DNA of 53,060 nt from positions 1 to 53,060 of the forward strand of contig CAZUMS010000028.1 in NCBI GenBank assembly GCA_964621525.1, written 5' to 3'. The DNA comes from CAZMGV01 sp964621525 [NCBI: uncultured bacterium]. GTDB taxonomy: Bacteria; JAGRBM01. The position numbers were made by a program, and so were the translations under genes. Position 1 is the stretch's first letter. Each line of letters opens with the position of its first letter. Under the pieces are notes generated by a model. That model was not told where the DNA came from. It saw only the letters and a program-made list of their open reading frames with translations, and searched no databases. This document shows positions 41,457 through 50,497 of the stretch, in pieces.

Positions 41457-42299
41457 TCAGCGGGCGGCTACGACCGCCTGCCGGAGCACGGACAGGCCGT
41501 CGCCGCTGCCGCCGCTCCCGTTCAGCAGGCGTTCCAGGGAGGCAGGGTCGTGCTTCCGCCCGTCGTAGACGGCGACGATCGACTCGTCGCCCGGCTCGAG
41601 GAAGTGCGTTTCCCCGAACGGCGTGTATTTCGTCGCGCCCACCGAAACGATGGCATGCGAAGGGTGCGAGGCGATGCGGAGAAGCCCCGAGAGGTGTTCC
41701 AGCGGGCCGTCGTCCTGCTGCGTGTTCAGTTTCTCGCGCATCCAGTCGAGCAGGATCCCGTAGAAATAGCTGTAGCCGAGGACGGGGCTGTCGATGCCGT
41801 AGGTGTGGAGCGTGCCGTTCCGGCGCAGATAACAGGCGATCCGGTAGCCGTCCATGACGCCGCCGCGGGCAAACGTATCGATGGCGATCCAGCCGTTTCC
41901 GACGCCCTTCGTCGAGGGGCCCCAGTTCTTCTTCTCGCTGATCTTCCTGGCGCCGGGACGGCGGATCGAACAGTCGTTGTAGGCCGTGAAGAAACGGGGC
42001 GTAACGGACACGACCTGCCCGCCGGAATATCCGAGCTCGCAGAGGATGGCGACCTCCGGCTCGATCTGCACGTTGCCGCCGTCCGGAGGCAGCACGAGCT
42101 GCCCGGATGACACCGGGAACGTCCCGAGTGCGTGGTCCGGTGTGTTCGGCAGGTAGAACGGGAACATGCCCTTGGGGGCGTTTTCGCCGGCAGTGCGCAC
42201 GTTGACGAAATCGGCCGCTTCGCCGGCCTGGGCCAGATGTCCGGCGAAGTTTCCGGCCACGCCGAAGCCGATGCAGTTTTTCAGGTCGACTGGAATCAA
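41457..42299 (-). CDS. DUF5718-like protein (FAH-like fold)
   Basis: A 280-residue soluble protein. FGVAGNFAGHLAQAGEAADF at the N-terminus and VEPEVAI-like QIEPEVAILCEL match the DUF5718 group, which resembles fumarylacetoacetate hydrolase-like folds. I am fairly, not fully, sure of the family. No function is known. The start is TTG at 42299 with GGAGAG a few bases upstream. It follows the membrane protein gene (19-base gap) and is the third gene of the prlC operon. The convergent dtd gene ends 16 bases beyond its stop. Confidence 0.65.
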   Translation of the reverse strand: MIPVDLKNCIGFGVAGNFAGHLAQAGEAADFVNVRTAGENAPKGMFPFYLPNTPDHALGTFPVSSGQLVLPPDGGNVQIEPEVAILCELGYSGGQVVSVTPRFFTAYNDCSIRRPGARKISEKKNWGPSTKGVGNGWIAIDTFARGGVMDGYRIACYLRRNGTLHTYGIDSPVLGYSYFYGILLDWMREKLNTQQDDGPLEHLSGLLRIASHPSHAIVSVGATKYTPFGETHFLEPGDESIVAVYDGRKHDPASLERLLNGSGGSGDGLSVLRQAVVAAR

Positions 42300-42318
42300 G
42301 ACTGCTCTCCGTCGGGGG

Positions 42319-42909
42319 TCAGTACCCGGGGGTTTCGCCCCGGGCGGGGGCCTTCGTCAGGGTGTCGACGGTTTCGTCCGTTTTCCAGACGAGCCGGTAG
42401 GCGATCAGGACCGCCACTACGGTCAGGGCGATCCAGTGGAATACCGGAGCGCCGGAGGGTCCCGCGCCGGTGAGGTAGCGGGCGAGCGAGCCGCCGGCAA
42501 CGCCCAGTGCGGTTTCCCAGGACAGGTATTTGAGCCCGATGGCTTTTGCGCGGTTTTCCTTCAGCGGCCGCAGGAGCTCCGGTTTGCGTCCTTCGGTAAC
42601 GAGCCAGGCCATGCGAACGGCCACGTAAAGGACCAGGCCGGGGAGTGCGGACCGCAGCAGGATCAGCGAAACGAGCAGGGCCCCGTTCACGAGCAATTTG
42701 CCGGCAGTGGAAGCGGCCGGCTGCTCGCCGGTCCGGGCGAGCTCCCGGCTTCCGGCAAGGTAAAGGGCGAACCCCCACGAGACGGCGAAGAAGAGCAGGG
42801 CCGAGATGGCACTGCGCAGGGCGGCTGGCATGTCCTCCAGCATCCCGCTGAAGACGAGGGGGATCAGCACGATCAGCGAGAGCAGGGCCGGTTGCTTTGC
42901 GTCCTTCAT
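42319..42909 (-). CDS. integral membrane protein, unknown
   Basis: A 196-residue protein with about five hydrophobic segments (LLSLIVLIPLVFSGML, ISALLFFAVSWGFALYL, LLVNGALLVSLILL, LVLYVAVRMAWLV, WIALTVVAVLIAYRLVW) and no recognised family. Its ATG overlaps the prlC stop (ATGA), so it is coupled to the peptidase. No transport or enzymatic motif seen. Confidence 0.55.
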   Translation of the reverse strand: MKDAKQPALLSLIVLIPLVFSGMLEDMPAALRSAISALLFFAVSWGFALYLAGSRELARTGEQPAASTAGKLLVNGALLVSLILLRSALPGLVLYVAVRMAWLVTEGRKPELLRPLKENRAKAIGLKYLSWETALGVAGGSLARYLTGAGPSGAPVFHWIALTVVAVLIAYRLVWKTDETVDTLTKAPARGETPGY

Positions 42910-44957
42910 CCGGAGGTCCTTTCTTCGCCGAGCAGTCCCGAGCGGTCGAGCAGGGCGTCAGGGTCCGGGTCCCGTCCCATGAAGCGGCGGTAGAGTTCCA
43001 GCGGATCGTCCGAGTTCCCCCGGGACAGGATATGGCGCCGGAAGTCACCGCCGGTCTTCCCGTTGAAGATGCCTTCCCGGCGGAACCGGCTGAAGGCGTC
43101 TGCATCGAGCGTCTCCGCCCATTTATACGAGTAATATCCTGCGGCATAGGCGACGGGGCTCGAGAACAGGTGGGTGAAGGCGGCGATCATCGCGTAGCCT
43201 TCGGGCAGCGGCGCGGCAGCGAACGGCTCCATGACTCTCCGGGCGTATTCGACGGGGTCGCCGTCCCTCGCCGTGTCGTACCGGATATGCAGGGCGAGAT
43301 CGACCGTGGCGAAGCCGAGCTGGCGCATCATGGCGGCGGCACTGCGGAAGTTCCGCGCCCGGACCATCTTCCGGTAGAGCCCGGCGGGGATCGTCTCGCC
43401 GGTCCGCCAGTGGCGGGCAAACAGGTCGAGCGCTTCCCGTTCCCAGCACCAGTTTTCCATGATCTGCGAGGGAAGCTCGACGAAATCCCAGGCGACGTGG
43501 GTGCCCGACAGTGTCCGCACCGGAACGCGGCTCAGAAGATGATGGAGCAGGTGGCCGAATTCGTGGAAGATCGTCTGCACTTCCATGTGCGTGAGCAGCG
43601 CCGGCTCTCCGCCCACGGGCGGCGTCAGGTTACCGCAGATGAGGCCCAGATGCGGGGTGAATCCGGCGGGCCCGGGCTCTCCGGTGAGCAGTGCGTCCAT
43701 CCAGGCTCCGCCGCGCTTTGTCTCGCGGGGGAAGAAATCCGTATAGAAAGAGCCGAGATGGGTGCCGTCCCGGTCGTGAAGGGTGAAGGCCCTCACCGAG
43801 GGATGCCACACGGGCAGCGTGTCGGTCGGCGTGATCGTCACGCCGTAAAGCCGGCGGGCGATCTCGAACATCCCGTCGAGCACCTGCGGGAACGGAAAGT
43901 AGGGGCGCAGTTCCTCTTCGTCGAAATCGTAAAGCGCCCGCCGCTGTTTTTCGGCCCAGTAGGCCACTTCCCATGGTTTCAGCGCACCCTCGTCCCGTCC
44001 GAGCGTCTCTACCTTGAATTTCCGGAGGTCCTCGTTTTCGGCGGCGAACCGCGCTTCGGTACGCCGGCGAAGTTCTTCGATAAAGTTCCAGGCGGTCTCG
44101 CCGTTTTTCGCCATCCGGTCCTCGAGCACGAAGTCGGCGAAATTCCGGAAGCCGAGGAGCCGGGCCTGCTCGGCGCGGAGTTCGAGGATTCTCGAGATCA
44201 CCGGCCGGTTGTCGAGCTCGCCCGACGCGGCCCGGGTGTTCGAGGCCCAGTAGAACTTCTCGCGAATGCTGCCGCTGTCCAGATAGGTGAGCACGGCCAT
44301 GAGGCTCGGCGCCTGAAGCGTGAACCGCCAGCCGGGGCGGCCCTTTTGCTCCGCGCCTGCCCGCGCGGCCCGGATGGCGCTATCAGGGAGTCCGGCAAGG
44401 TCCCGTTCGTCCTCGATGTAGTATTCGAAGGCGTTGGTCGCATCGAGGACGTTCTGGCCGAATTTGGTCGTGATGCGCGCCAGTTCGGAATTGATCTCCG
44501 TCAGCCGCTTTTTCTGCTCCGGCCCCAGTTCCGCACCGTGGCGGCGGAAGTCGTCGGAGGTTTTTTTCAGGAAACGGGCCCGGACGGGATCGAGGTTCCG
44601 GGCTTCCTCCGTCGATGAGAACTCGCGAATCGCCTTCCAGAGCCCTTCCGACATGACGATGCTCGAGTAGAACTCGCTGACCGGTTCCTGCACGTTGTTG
44701 TAGGCGGTGCGGAGCTCCGGATTCGTGGCGACGGATTCCAGGTGGCCGGCGACGCCCATGGCAAAGTCGAGCTCGCGGGAGAGGTTCTCGAGGGCTTTCA
44801 GGGTATTGCCGTAGGTTCTGGAGCCGGACGGCCCGGCAAGGGACTCGAGACGGCGGCGGGACAGATCGAGCAGTTCCGCCACGGCGGGTTCCACCTGGGC
44901 GCCTTCGATCCGGTCAAACGGGATCTTGAACTGGATTTCCAGAAGCGGGTTTTTCAT
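42906..44957 (-). CDS. prlC: M3 family oligopeptidase (oligopeptidase A / PrlC type)
   Basis: A 683-residue zinc oligopeptidase that degrades short peptides in the cytoplasm. The metal site is HEFGH at H465-H469 (FHEFGHLLHHLL) with the downstream glutamate in WDFVELPSQIMENW. Further M3 features are HPSVRAFTLHDRDGTHLGSFYTDFFPR, GAWMDALL and the C-terminal PVAYAAGYYSYKWAE. Length matches the family (about 680). ATG at 44957. First gene of a coupled operon with a membrane protein and a DUF5718-like protein. Confidence 0.93.
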   Translation of the reverse strand: MKNPLLEIQFKIPFDRIEGAQVEPAVAELLDLSRRRLESLAGPSGSRTYGNTLKALENLSRELDFAMGVAGHLESVATNPELRTAYNNVQEPVSEFYSSIVMSEGLWKAIREFSSTEEARNLDPVRARFLKKTSDDFRRHGAELGPEQKKRLTEINSELARITTKFGQNVLDATNAFEYYIEDERDLAGLPDSAIRAARAGAEQKGRPGWRFTLQAPSLMAVLTYLDSGSIREKFYWASNTRAASGELDNRPVISRILELRAEQARLLGFRNFADFVLEDRMAKNGETAWNFIEELRRRTEARFAAENEDLRKFKVETLGRDEGALKPWEVAYWAEKQRRALYDFDEEELRPYFPFPQVLDGMFEIARRLYGVTITPTDTLPVWHPSVRAFTLHDRDGTHLGSFYTDFFPRETKRGGAWMDALLTGEPGPAGFTPHLGLICGNLTPPVGGEPALLTHMEVQTIFHEFGHLLHHLLSRVPVRTLSGTHVAWDFVELPSQIMENWCWEREALDLFARHWRTGETIPAGLYRKMVRARNFRSAAAMMRQLGFATVDLALHIRYDTARDGDPVEYARRVMEPFAAAPLPEGYAMIAAFTHLFSSPVAYAAGYYSYKWAETLDADAFSRFRREGIFNGKTGGDFRRHILSRGNSDDPLELYRRFMGRDPDPDALLDRSGLLGEERTSG

Positions 44958-45163
44958 GCCGTCTCATTCTCCGGGTGCAGTCCTGTGTAACTGCAATGAC
45001 CAGAGGGGGACTATAGCACGGGACGGGGGGAAGACCCCGGCAGCGGTGTCTCTTCAGGCTGGAACCGGTCCGGTAAAACGGGCGGAAGCACTGAAAATAA
45101 CGGAGTTTGCGGGGCTTCCGCGTTTGATTGGATTCTGCCCATTCGCCATAATCGCCCCGCCTG

Positions 45164-45766
45164 ATGAAGGGAAAACCGGCCATCCTGGGGGGTCTGGTGC
45201 CGTTGCTGTCAATGGCTGCGGCGTTGCTCGTCCTTTCGGTCCCGCCAGCCCGTGCCGACGACGAACTGCTCTCCCCCCAGCGGCTCTCGTTACTTCTCCT
45301 CAAAGCGATTTCCTACGATACGAAGCTGAAAGAGCGTGCGGGCGCTTCGGTGAACATCGGGGTCATTGCCAGAAAAGGCGACTCTGCCGATACGGCCTGC
45401 CCGGAAATCTCCGCCGCGCTCTCCGAGCAGGCGAAAACCACGACGGTTGCGGGGCTCCCGGTCAGGATTCTGGATTTTGTATACAGCGACGAGGCCGCAC
45501 TCGAGGCGCGTTTCCGGGAACTCCGTCCGGCCGCCGTTCTCCTGTGTCCCGGTGCGGCCGCCAGCATCGGCGAAATCAGCGCCGTTACACGCAAGCTCTC
45601 GGTAGTTTCGGTCGCGACGGGCCGCGAAACCGTCGAAAAGGGAGCGGCGCTGGGGCTCACGTCCAAAGGATCCAAACCCGTCATACTGGTGAACGTCACA
45701 GCCGCCCGGAGCGAAGGGGCGGAATTCGGAGTCGAGCTGCTCCGCCTCGCCGAAGTCGTGAAGTAA
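45164..45766 (+). CDS. YfiR/DUF4154-like periplasmic protein
   Basis: A 200-residue exported protein with a signal peptide (about 1-31, ending PPARADD). The mature part, with ISYDTKLKERAGASVNIGVI, a Cys near CPEIS and the C-terminal pattern KPVILVNVTAARSEGAEFGVELLRLAEVV, fits YfiR/DUF4154, whose best-studied member is the periplasmic repressor of the YfiN (TpbB) diguanylate cyclase. No YfiN is adjacent; the nearest c-di-GMP cyclase is at 37.6-38.8 kb, so any link is only a guess. Divergent to prlC, 206 bases apart; that gap has a weak TATAGC -10 at about 45013 and nothing else clear. Confidence 0.75.
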   Translation: MKGKPAILGGLVPLLSMAAALLVLSVPPARADDELLSPQRLSLLLLKAISYDTKLKERAGASVNIGVIARKGDSADTACPEISAALSEQAKTTTVAGLPVRILDFVYSDEAALEARFRELRPAAVLLCPGAAASIGEISAVTRKLSVVSVATGRETVEKGAALGLTSKGSKPVILVNVTAARSEGAEFGVELLRLAEVVK

Positions 45767-45843
45767 GCCGCGCTTCTCTTCCTCTTGTGGCTTCCCGGGA
45801 CCGGACCTAGAGTCCTGCAAAGGCCTCAGGGAACCGATCATTC

Positions 45844-46944
45844 ATGCCGACGCTTGCCACACCGGACGCCACGCGGACCTTCTTCAGAAGGCATCCGCAG
45901 GTCCACCCCTTGAACATCCGCGACCTCACGGGGCTTTCGGTCTCTTCGATAGGCATAGGGACGTACCTCGGCGAATCCGACGCGGCGTGTGATGCCCGAT
46001 ACCTGGACGCCATCGTTCGGGCCGTGGAAAGCGGCGTCAATCTGGTGGACACGGCCATCAACTACCGCTGCCAGCGGAGCGAGCGTACGGTGGGGGCGGC
46101 GCTCCGGAGGCTGATGGAATCCGGAAAGGTCCGCCGGGAGGAAATCGCCGTCTGCACGAAGGGCGGGTACGTCCCTTTCGACGGCGAGGCGCCCCGCTCG
46201 CGCGAGCAGCTCACGCAGTATCTGGAGCGGGTGTTCTTCGCGCCGGGGGTCGTCAGGCCCGAAGAAATCCTGGACGGCCAGCATTGCCTCTCGCCCTCGT
46301 ACCTGCGCCACCAGTTCGCGGCGTCGCTCGGGAATCTCGGGCTCGACGCCATCGACGTCTACTACCTGCACAATCCCGAGACGCAGCTGAACCATGTCCG
46401 CCCGGAGAATTTCATGGAGCGGATTCGGGCGGCGTTCGTGGAGCTCGAGGGCAAGGTCCGCAAGGGGGAGCTTCGCTGCTACGGACTCGCGACCTGGAGC
46501 GGTTTCCGGGTGCCGCCGGACCGGCGCAACCACCTGTCGCTGGAAGCGCTCGTGAACCTTGCAGAGGAGTGCGCCGGCGAGAACCACCGGTTCCGGGTGG
46601 TGCAGCTTCCGTGTTCGCTGGCCATGAACGAGGCATGGACGGTGCCGACCCAGGATCTGGACGGCGAACGGGTAACGTTCGTCGAGGCCGCCGCCCGGCT
46701 CGGTATCCGGACCGTATTTTCCGGCACAATGTCGCAGGGGAAGCTGGCCTACGGCCTGCCGCCCCGGCTAACGGACATTCTGGGCGGCGAGTCCGACCCC
46801 CAGCGGGCGCTCCGGTTCGCCGCCAGCGTGCCGGGAGTTTCCTGCGCACTGTCGGGCATGTCCCGGACGGCGCATGTGGGCGAAAACCTGAAGGTGCTCG
46901 AGCAGCCTCCGGCGGAAGTCGGGCCGCTCAAGGGTACAATCTGA
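45844..46944 (+). CDS. aldo/keto reductase
   Basis: A 366-residue NADPH-dependent oxidoreductase of the AKR barrel fold. The fold start GLSVSSIGIGTYLGESDAA, the aspartate/tyrosine pair in NLVDTAINYRCQRSER (catalytic Asp and Tyr), the lysine in AVCTKGGYVP and the histidine in DVYYLHNPETQ form the AKR tetrad (D-Y-K-H). The C-terminal cofactor segment with SGMSRTAHVGENLKV is present. It is longer than the classic AKR because of an N-terminal arm, which belongs to this subfamily. Next in line on the same strand (35-base gap) is an AttH-like gene, so it probably reduces a substrate used by that operon. Confidence 0.85.
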   Translation: MPTLATPDATRTFFRRHPQVHPLNIRDLTGLSVSSIGIGTYLGESDAACDARYLDAIVRAVESGVNLVDTAINYRCQRSERTVGAALRRLMESGKVRREEIAVCTKGGYVPFDGEAPRSREQLTQYLERVFFAPGVVRPEEILDGQHCLSPSYLRHQFAASLGNLGLDAIDVYYLHNPETQLNHVRPENFMERIRAAFVELEGKVRKGELRCYGLATWSGFRVPPDRRNHLSLEALVNLAEECAGENHRFRVVQLPCSLAMNEAWTVPTQDLDGERVTFVEAAARLGIRTVFSGTMSQGKLAYGLPPRLTDILGGESDPQRALRFAASVPGVSCALSGMSRTAHVGENLKVLEQPPAEVGPLKGTI

Positions 46945-46979
46945 AACGGACCGGGGCGGGTCCGGGGAGCGGGTCGCAG

Positions 46980-47939
46980 ATGTTCGAGGCGAAGGACGAG
47001 GAAATCCATCCGGCTGGTGAAGGCGAGTTCTGGCAGGAGAGCTGGTACTTCAACTGGGCCGACCCCGGCAGCCGCTCGCTCGGGCTTTCGCGCATCGGGC
47101 TCCGGTTCCGGCAGAAGCAGATCGACGGCCTCGTGCTGACACTCCGGGACGGAAAGCCGGAGTTCATCTACCCGGCGGTGAACCTCCGGTTCGACGGCAA
47201 CACGCTCGCGCAGCGGGCGTCGGACGGTATCCGCGCCGCCGGGCTCACCTACCGGATGATCGAGCCGTTCCGGCTCTGGAAGCTGGAACTCGGCGGCCGG
47301 GATTCCATGGACCTTTCGTGGGAGGCGTTCACTCCGGCATTCGACTACCACGCCGACGGCGCCGACCTGCCGCCGAACGTCGCCGGCCACCATTTCGAGC
47401 AGGCGGGCCGCGTGACCGGCTGGACCCGGTTCAAGGGCAGGGAGCGCGAGATCCGCGGGCGCGGCGAACGCGACAAGTCGTGGGGCGTGCGCGACTGGTC
47501 CAAGGTGGAAGGCTGGAACTGGATCAGCGCCCAGTTCGGCGACGATCTCACCTTCAACGTCTGGGAAGGCTTCTACGAAAAACGGCCGTACGCGAACGGC
47601 TTTGTCTACCGGGACGGGGCGAACTCCGGCGTCGTGAAACTCCGGATCGACTGGATCTGGGGCGCGCGCAGGCATATCCCGAAGGAAACCCGCCTCACGT
47701 TCGAGACGCGGGATGGTTCCAGTTACGTGGCCGTCGCGAAAACGCTCGCCCGGTTCCCGCTCGTCAAGAACGGACTGTGGCTGGAAGAAGTCCATGCGGC
47801 GTTCACGCTGTCCCGTAACGGCGGTCCCGAGCGGATGGGGATCGGGATCATCGAGCACGCCTGGCATGCGGGAATGCTCACCTCCCTGCGCCATTCGGGC
47901 GAACTTGTGAAAGCGGCGGTGCAGACGATTTTCCCATGA
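46980..47939 (+). CDS. AttH/hydroxyneurosporene-synthase-like protein (DUF7064/7065-like)
   Basis: A 319-residue protein whose beta-rich layout and motifs such as ESWYFNWADP, GLTYRMIEPFRLWKLEL and GRGERDKSWGVRDWSKVEGW resemble AttH/CrtC-like two-barrel proteins (DUF7064/DUF7065). These often sit beside steroid, terpenoid or lipid genes. I give the family with moderate confidence and no reaction. The ATG at 46980 has GGGGAG about 10 bases upstream; the frame is open far upstream inside the reductase. Its stop overlaps the next gene as ATGA. Confidence 0.55.
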   Translation: MFEAKDEEIHPAGEGEFWQESWYFNWADPGSRSLGLSRIGLRFRQKQIDGLVLTLRDGKPEFIYPAVNLRFDGNTLAQRASDGIRAAGLTYRMIEPFRLWKLELGGRDSMDLSWEAFTPAFDYHADGADLPPNVAGHHFEQAGRVTGWTRFKGREREIRGRGERDKSWGVRDWSKVEGWNWISAQFGDDLTFNVWEGFYEKRPYANGFVYRDGANSGVVKLRIDWIWGARRHIPKETRLTFETRDGSSYVAVAKTLARFPLVKNGLWLEEVHAAFTLSRNGGPERMGIGIIEHAWHAGMLTSLRHSGELVKAAVQTIFP

Positions 47940-50488
47940 TTATCCGGCTGAGCGGAGATACCCCGGAGGACCTCCGGACGATCGGCGGCAAGGCCTGCGG
48001 CCTCGTCCGCCTGATGCGTGCCGGATTTCCGGTTCCGGATGCCTGGTGCATCACCGCGGACACGGCTCCGGGCGGCGTCTGCCCGCCCGGACTCGAAGCG
48101 GAACTCGCCGCCCTCTGGGTACAGGTTTCGTCCGGAAGACCCGGTCCCCGCGTTGCCGTACGCAGTTCGGCGACCGCCGAAGATCTTGACGACGCCTCGT
48201 TCGCCGGCATCTACCAGACACGCCTCGATATCGACTCGGCGGCCGGACTGCTGGAAGCGGTGAAGGAGTGTCTCTGGGCCGTTCACGCGGACCGGGCACG
48301 TGAATACCGCACCCGCCAGCAGCTCGGGCACGATCTCCGGATTGCGCTGGTCATTCAGCGGATGGTGAACTCCGATGTTTCCGGCGTGATGCTCACGGTG
48401 AATCCCCGTCGTCCGTTCGCCAACGAAATCGTCATCGATGCCGCGTACGGGCTTGGCGAAGCCGTCGTTTCGGGTGTGACCCATCCGGACCACATCGTCG
48501 TGGAGCGTACGACCGGCCGTATCCGGGAAACGGCCGTCGGTCCCAAGGAGATCGAATGCCGGTTCGAGCCCGGCCGGGGGCATGTGGAGCGGGAAGTGGA
48601 GCCCGGGCGGCGGGAGCGACTGTCGCTTTCCGAGGCCGGAATCCGACAGCTCTGGGAACTGGCTTCCGGGGTCACCGCGAAGATCGGACCCCGGCAGGAT
48701 ATCGAATGGGCGATCGAAGGTGACCGGCTGTTCGTGCTTCAGCAGCGGTCCATTACGGGGCTTCCACCGGAGCGTCCGGAAGTCGTCTGGACCCGCAAGT
48801 TCGGCGACGAATATCTGGCCGATTACATGACCCCGCTCGGGCATACGGTGCTCACCCGCTGGATTTCGGAGGACTACCTCCGGGACATGGCGGTACTTTC
48901 CGGGAACCGCGAACTGGCGGCCATGGATCCGATCCGGCGGTATCACGGCTACGCCTACATGAACGGTGCCTATATCGGCCGGATGATGCGCGGGCTGCCG
49001 AAGCGGCTGCGTACCGGCAACACGCTCGGCTGGTTCACGCCGCTCTGGGAAGAGCGGATGCGAAAGGAGCCGTTCGAGCCGCTCCAGCTGCTGAAAACCG
49101 TCCGGGGGCCGATGCGGGACCATCGTTCCTCGATCTCCCGTAATCCGGAGATCCTCGAAACCCACTGCCGGAACATCGAGCGCACGGTCGGTCCCCTGCT
49201 GTTCCAGGATTACCGGAGCCTGAGTGGGGCTGAGTGGCACCGGCAGTTTGACGAGGCCTACGCCCTGGGCAGCGAGCATTTCCGGGTGATCCGCTGGGGA
49301 ATGGGTTTCTTCAATCCGCTGCTTCATGCCGTTCTTCAAACGACGCTGGGAAGATTTGCCGGGGACTCGGACGGCGAACTCTACCGGGCGCTGATCAGCG
49401 GTCTACCCGGAACGAAAACCGTCGAGATCAACCGCGACATCTGGCGGCTCGGCATTCTCGCCCGCGAAACCCCCCCGTTTCTCGAGGCGCTCCGGGGCGG
49501 CCTTCCCTATGCGCTCGCGCGTGAACAGTTTCCGGAGGCGGTGTTCTGGCCGGCCTTCGACGGGTTCATGCGCCAGCACGGACACCGGGCCGCGACCCGC
49601 GAGATATCCCAGCCCCGCTGGCGCGAGACCCCGGACGTCGTTCTGGGCTTTATCCGGGCCCAGCTCCACGGCAGCGAGCCGCCCGATCCGTCGGGCGCCG
49701 AGGCGGAGGCGATCCGCCGCCGCGAGAAGGCGGAGGCCGTCGCGCTGAAACGGGCGGGGAGCGGGCTCCGGGGGGTTCTCGGACGCCGCTGGATGGAAAG
49801 CCTGTTCCGCCAGACACAGGTCTACACAAGGTACCGCGAAAACCAGCGGTACTTCCTGGATTATCTCCTGTGTCACATCCGCAACCTGATTCTCGAGATG
49901 GGCCGCCGCCTCAAGGAACAGGGCGTTCTCTCCGACGTGTTCGAGGTATTTTTCCTGGAGCGCGAGGAGTTGTGGGCGCTCATCGAGAAGCCGGCATTCA
50001 CCGGCGAGCTGGAAAAAAAGATCGAGGACCGCGTGCAGGACTACCTGCTCTGGAAGGACCGCCTTCCGGCCTCTTACCTGTTCGACGACGTGGAGACCGA
50101 AGGCGAGATCGTGGAGGGGGATCCCGGAGAGGCGGCTGGCCTTGGGCTTGGTCAGGGACTCGGCGCCTCGCGCGGGGTGTCCCGCGGCCGCGCCCGGGTG
50201 GTCCGCGAACTGGCCCACGTTCAGGGCGTCGAGCCGGGCGAGATCCTGGTGGCGAGCAATACCGATCCCGGCTGGACGAGCGTATTCCCGCTGCTCGCGG
50301 GCCTTGTGACCGAGACGGGCGGGCTTCTTTCCCACGGCGCGCTGCTCGCGCGGGAATACGGCATCCCGGCCGTGACCGGCGTAAAAGGAGCCACCTCCAC
50401 GTTCACGACCGGCGAGTGGATCGAGATCGACGGCGGGCAGGGTACCGTCCGCCGGGTCGCCGAGGGCGGCGGAGATTTCACCGGCTGA
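47936..50488 (+). CDS. PEP-synthase-like ATP-grasp/His-domain phosphotransferase (rifampicin phosphotransferase-like)
   Basis: An 850-residue protein with an N-terminal ATP-binding domain of the PEP synthase/PPDK type (GGKACGLVRLM..., VAVRSSATAEDLDDASFAGIYQT, VNSDVSGVMLTVNP) and a C-terminal swivelling phosphohistidine domain (H800 in GGLLSHGALLAREYGIPAV). Between them lies a large helical central region. The PEP/pyruvate barrel of PEP synthase is missing, which matches rifampicin phosphotransferase (RPH, about 860 residues): ATP is split to AMP and phosphate and the histidine carries the beta-phosphate to a substrate. The ATG at 47936 overlaps the previous stop (ATGA), so it belongs to the same operon. 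The substrate is unknown; it may or may not be rifamycin. Confidence 0.75.
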   Translation: MIIRLSGDTPEDLRTIGGKACGLVRLMRAGFPVPDAWCITADTAPGGVCPPGLEAELAALWVQVSSGRPGPRVAVRSSATAEDLDDASFAGIYQTRLDIDSAAGLLEAVKECLWAVHADRAREYRTRQQLGHDLRIALVIQRMVNSDVSGVMLTVNPRRPFANEIVIDAAYGLGEAVVSGVTHPDHIVVERTTGRIRETAVGPKEIECRFEPGRGHVEREVEPGRRERLSLSEAGIRQLWELASGVTAKIGPRQDIEWAIEGDRLFVLQQRSITGLPPERPEVVWTRKFGDEYLADYMTPLGHTVLTRWISEDYLRDMAVLSGNRELAAMDPIRRYHGYAYMNGAYIGRMMRGLPKRLRTGNTLGWFTPLWEERMRKEPFEPLQLLKTVRGPMRDHRSSISRNPEILETHCRNIERTVGPLLFQDYRSLSGAEWHRQFDEAYALGSEHFRVIRWGMGFFNPLLHAVLQTTLGRFAGDSDGELYRALISGLPGTKTVEINRDIWRLGILARETPPFLEALRGGLPYALAREQFPEAVFWPAFDGFMRQHGHRAATREISQPRWRETPDVVLGFIRAQLHGSEPPDPSGAEAEAIRRREKAEAVALKRAGSGLRGVLGRRWMESLFRQTQVYTRYRENQRYFLDYLLCHIRNLILEMGRRLKEQGVLSDVFEVFFLEREELWALIEKPAFTGELEKKIEDRVQDYLLWKDRLPASYLFDDVETEGEIVEGDPGEAAGLGLGQGLGASRGVSRGRARVVRELAHVQGVEPGEILVASNTDPGWTSVFPLLAGLVTETGGLLSHGALLAREYGIPAVTGVKGATSTFTTGEWIEIDGGQGTVRRVAEGGGDFTG

Positions 50489-50497
50489 GATCCCCGG

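Noticed and set aside
46284-46979. N-terminal extension of the AttH-like frame to 46284
   Set aside because: These codons overlap the aldo/keto reductase in another frame and are Arg/Pro-rich. The ATG at 46980 has a ribosome site and the family-like beginning.
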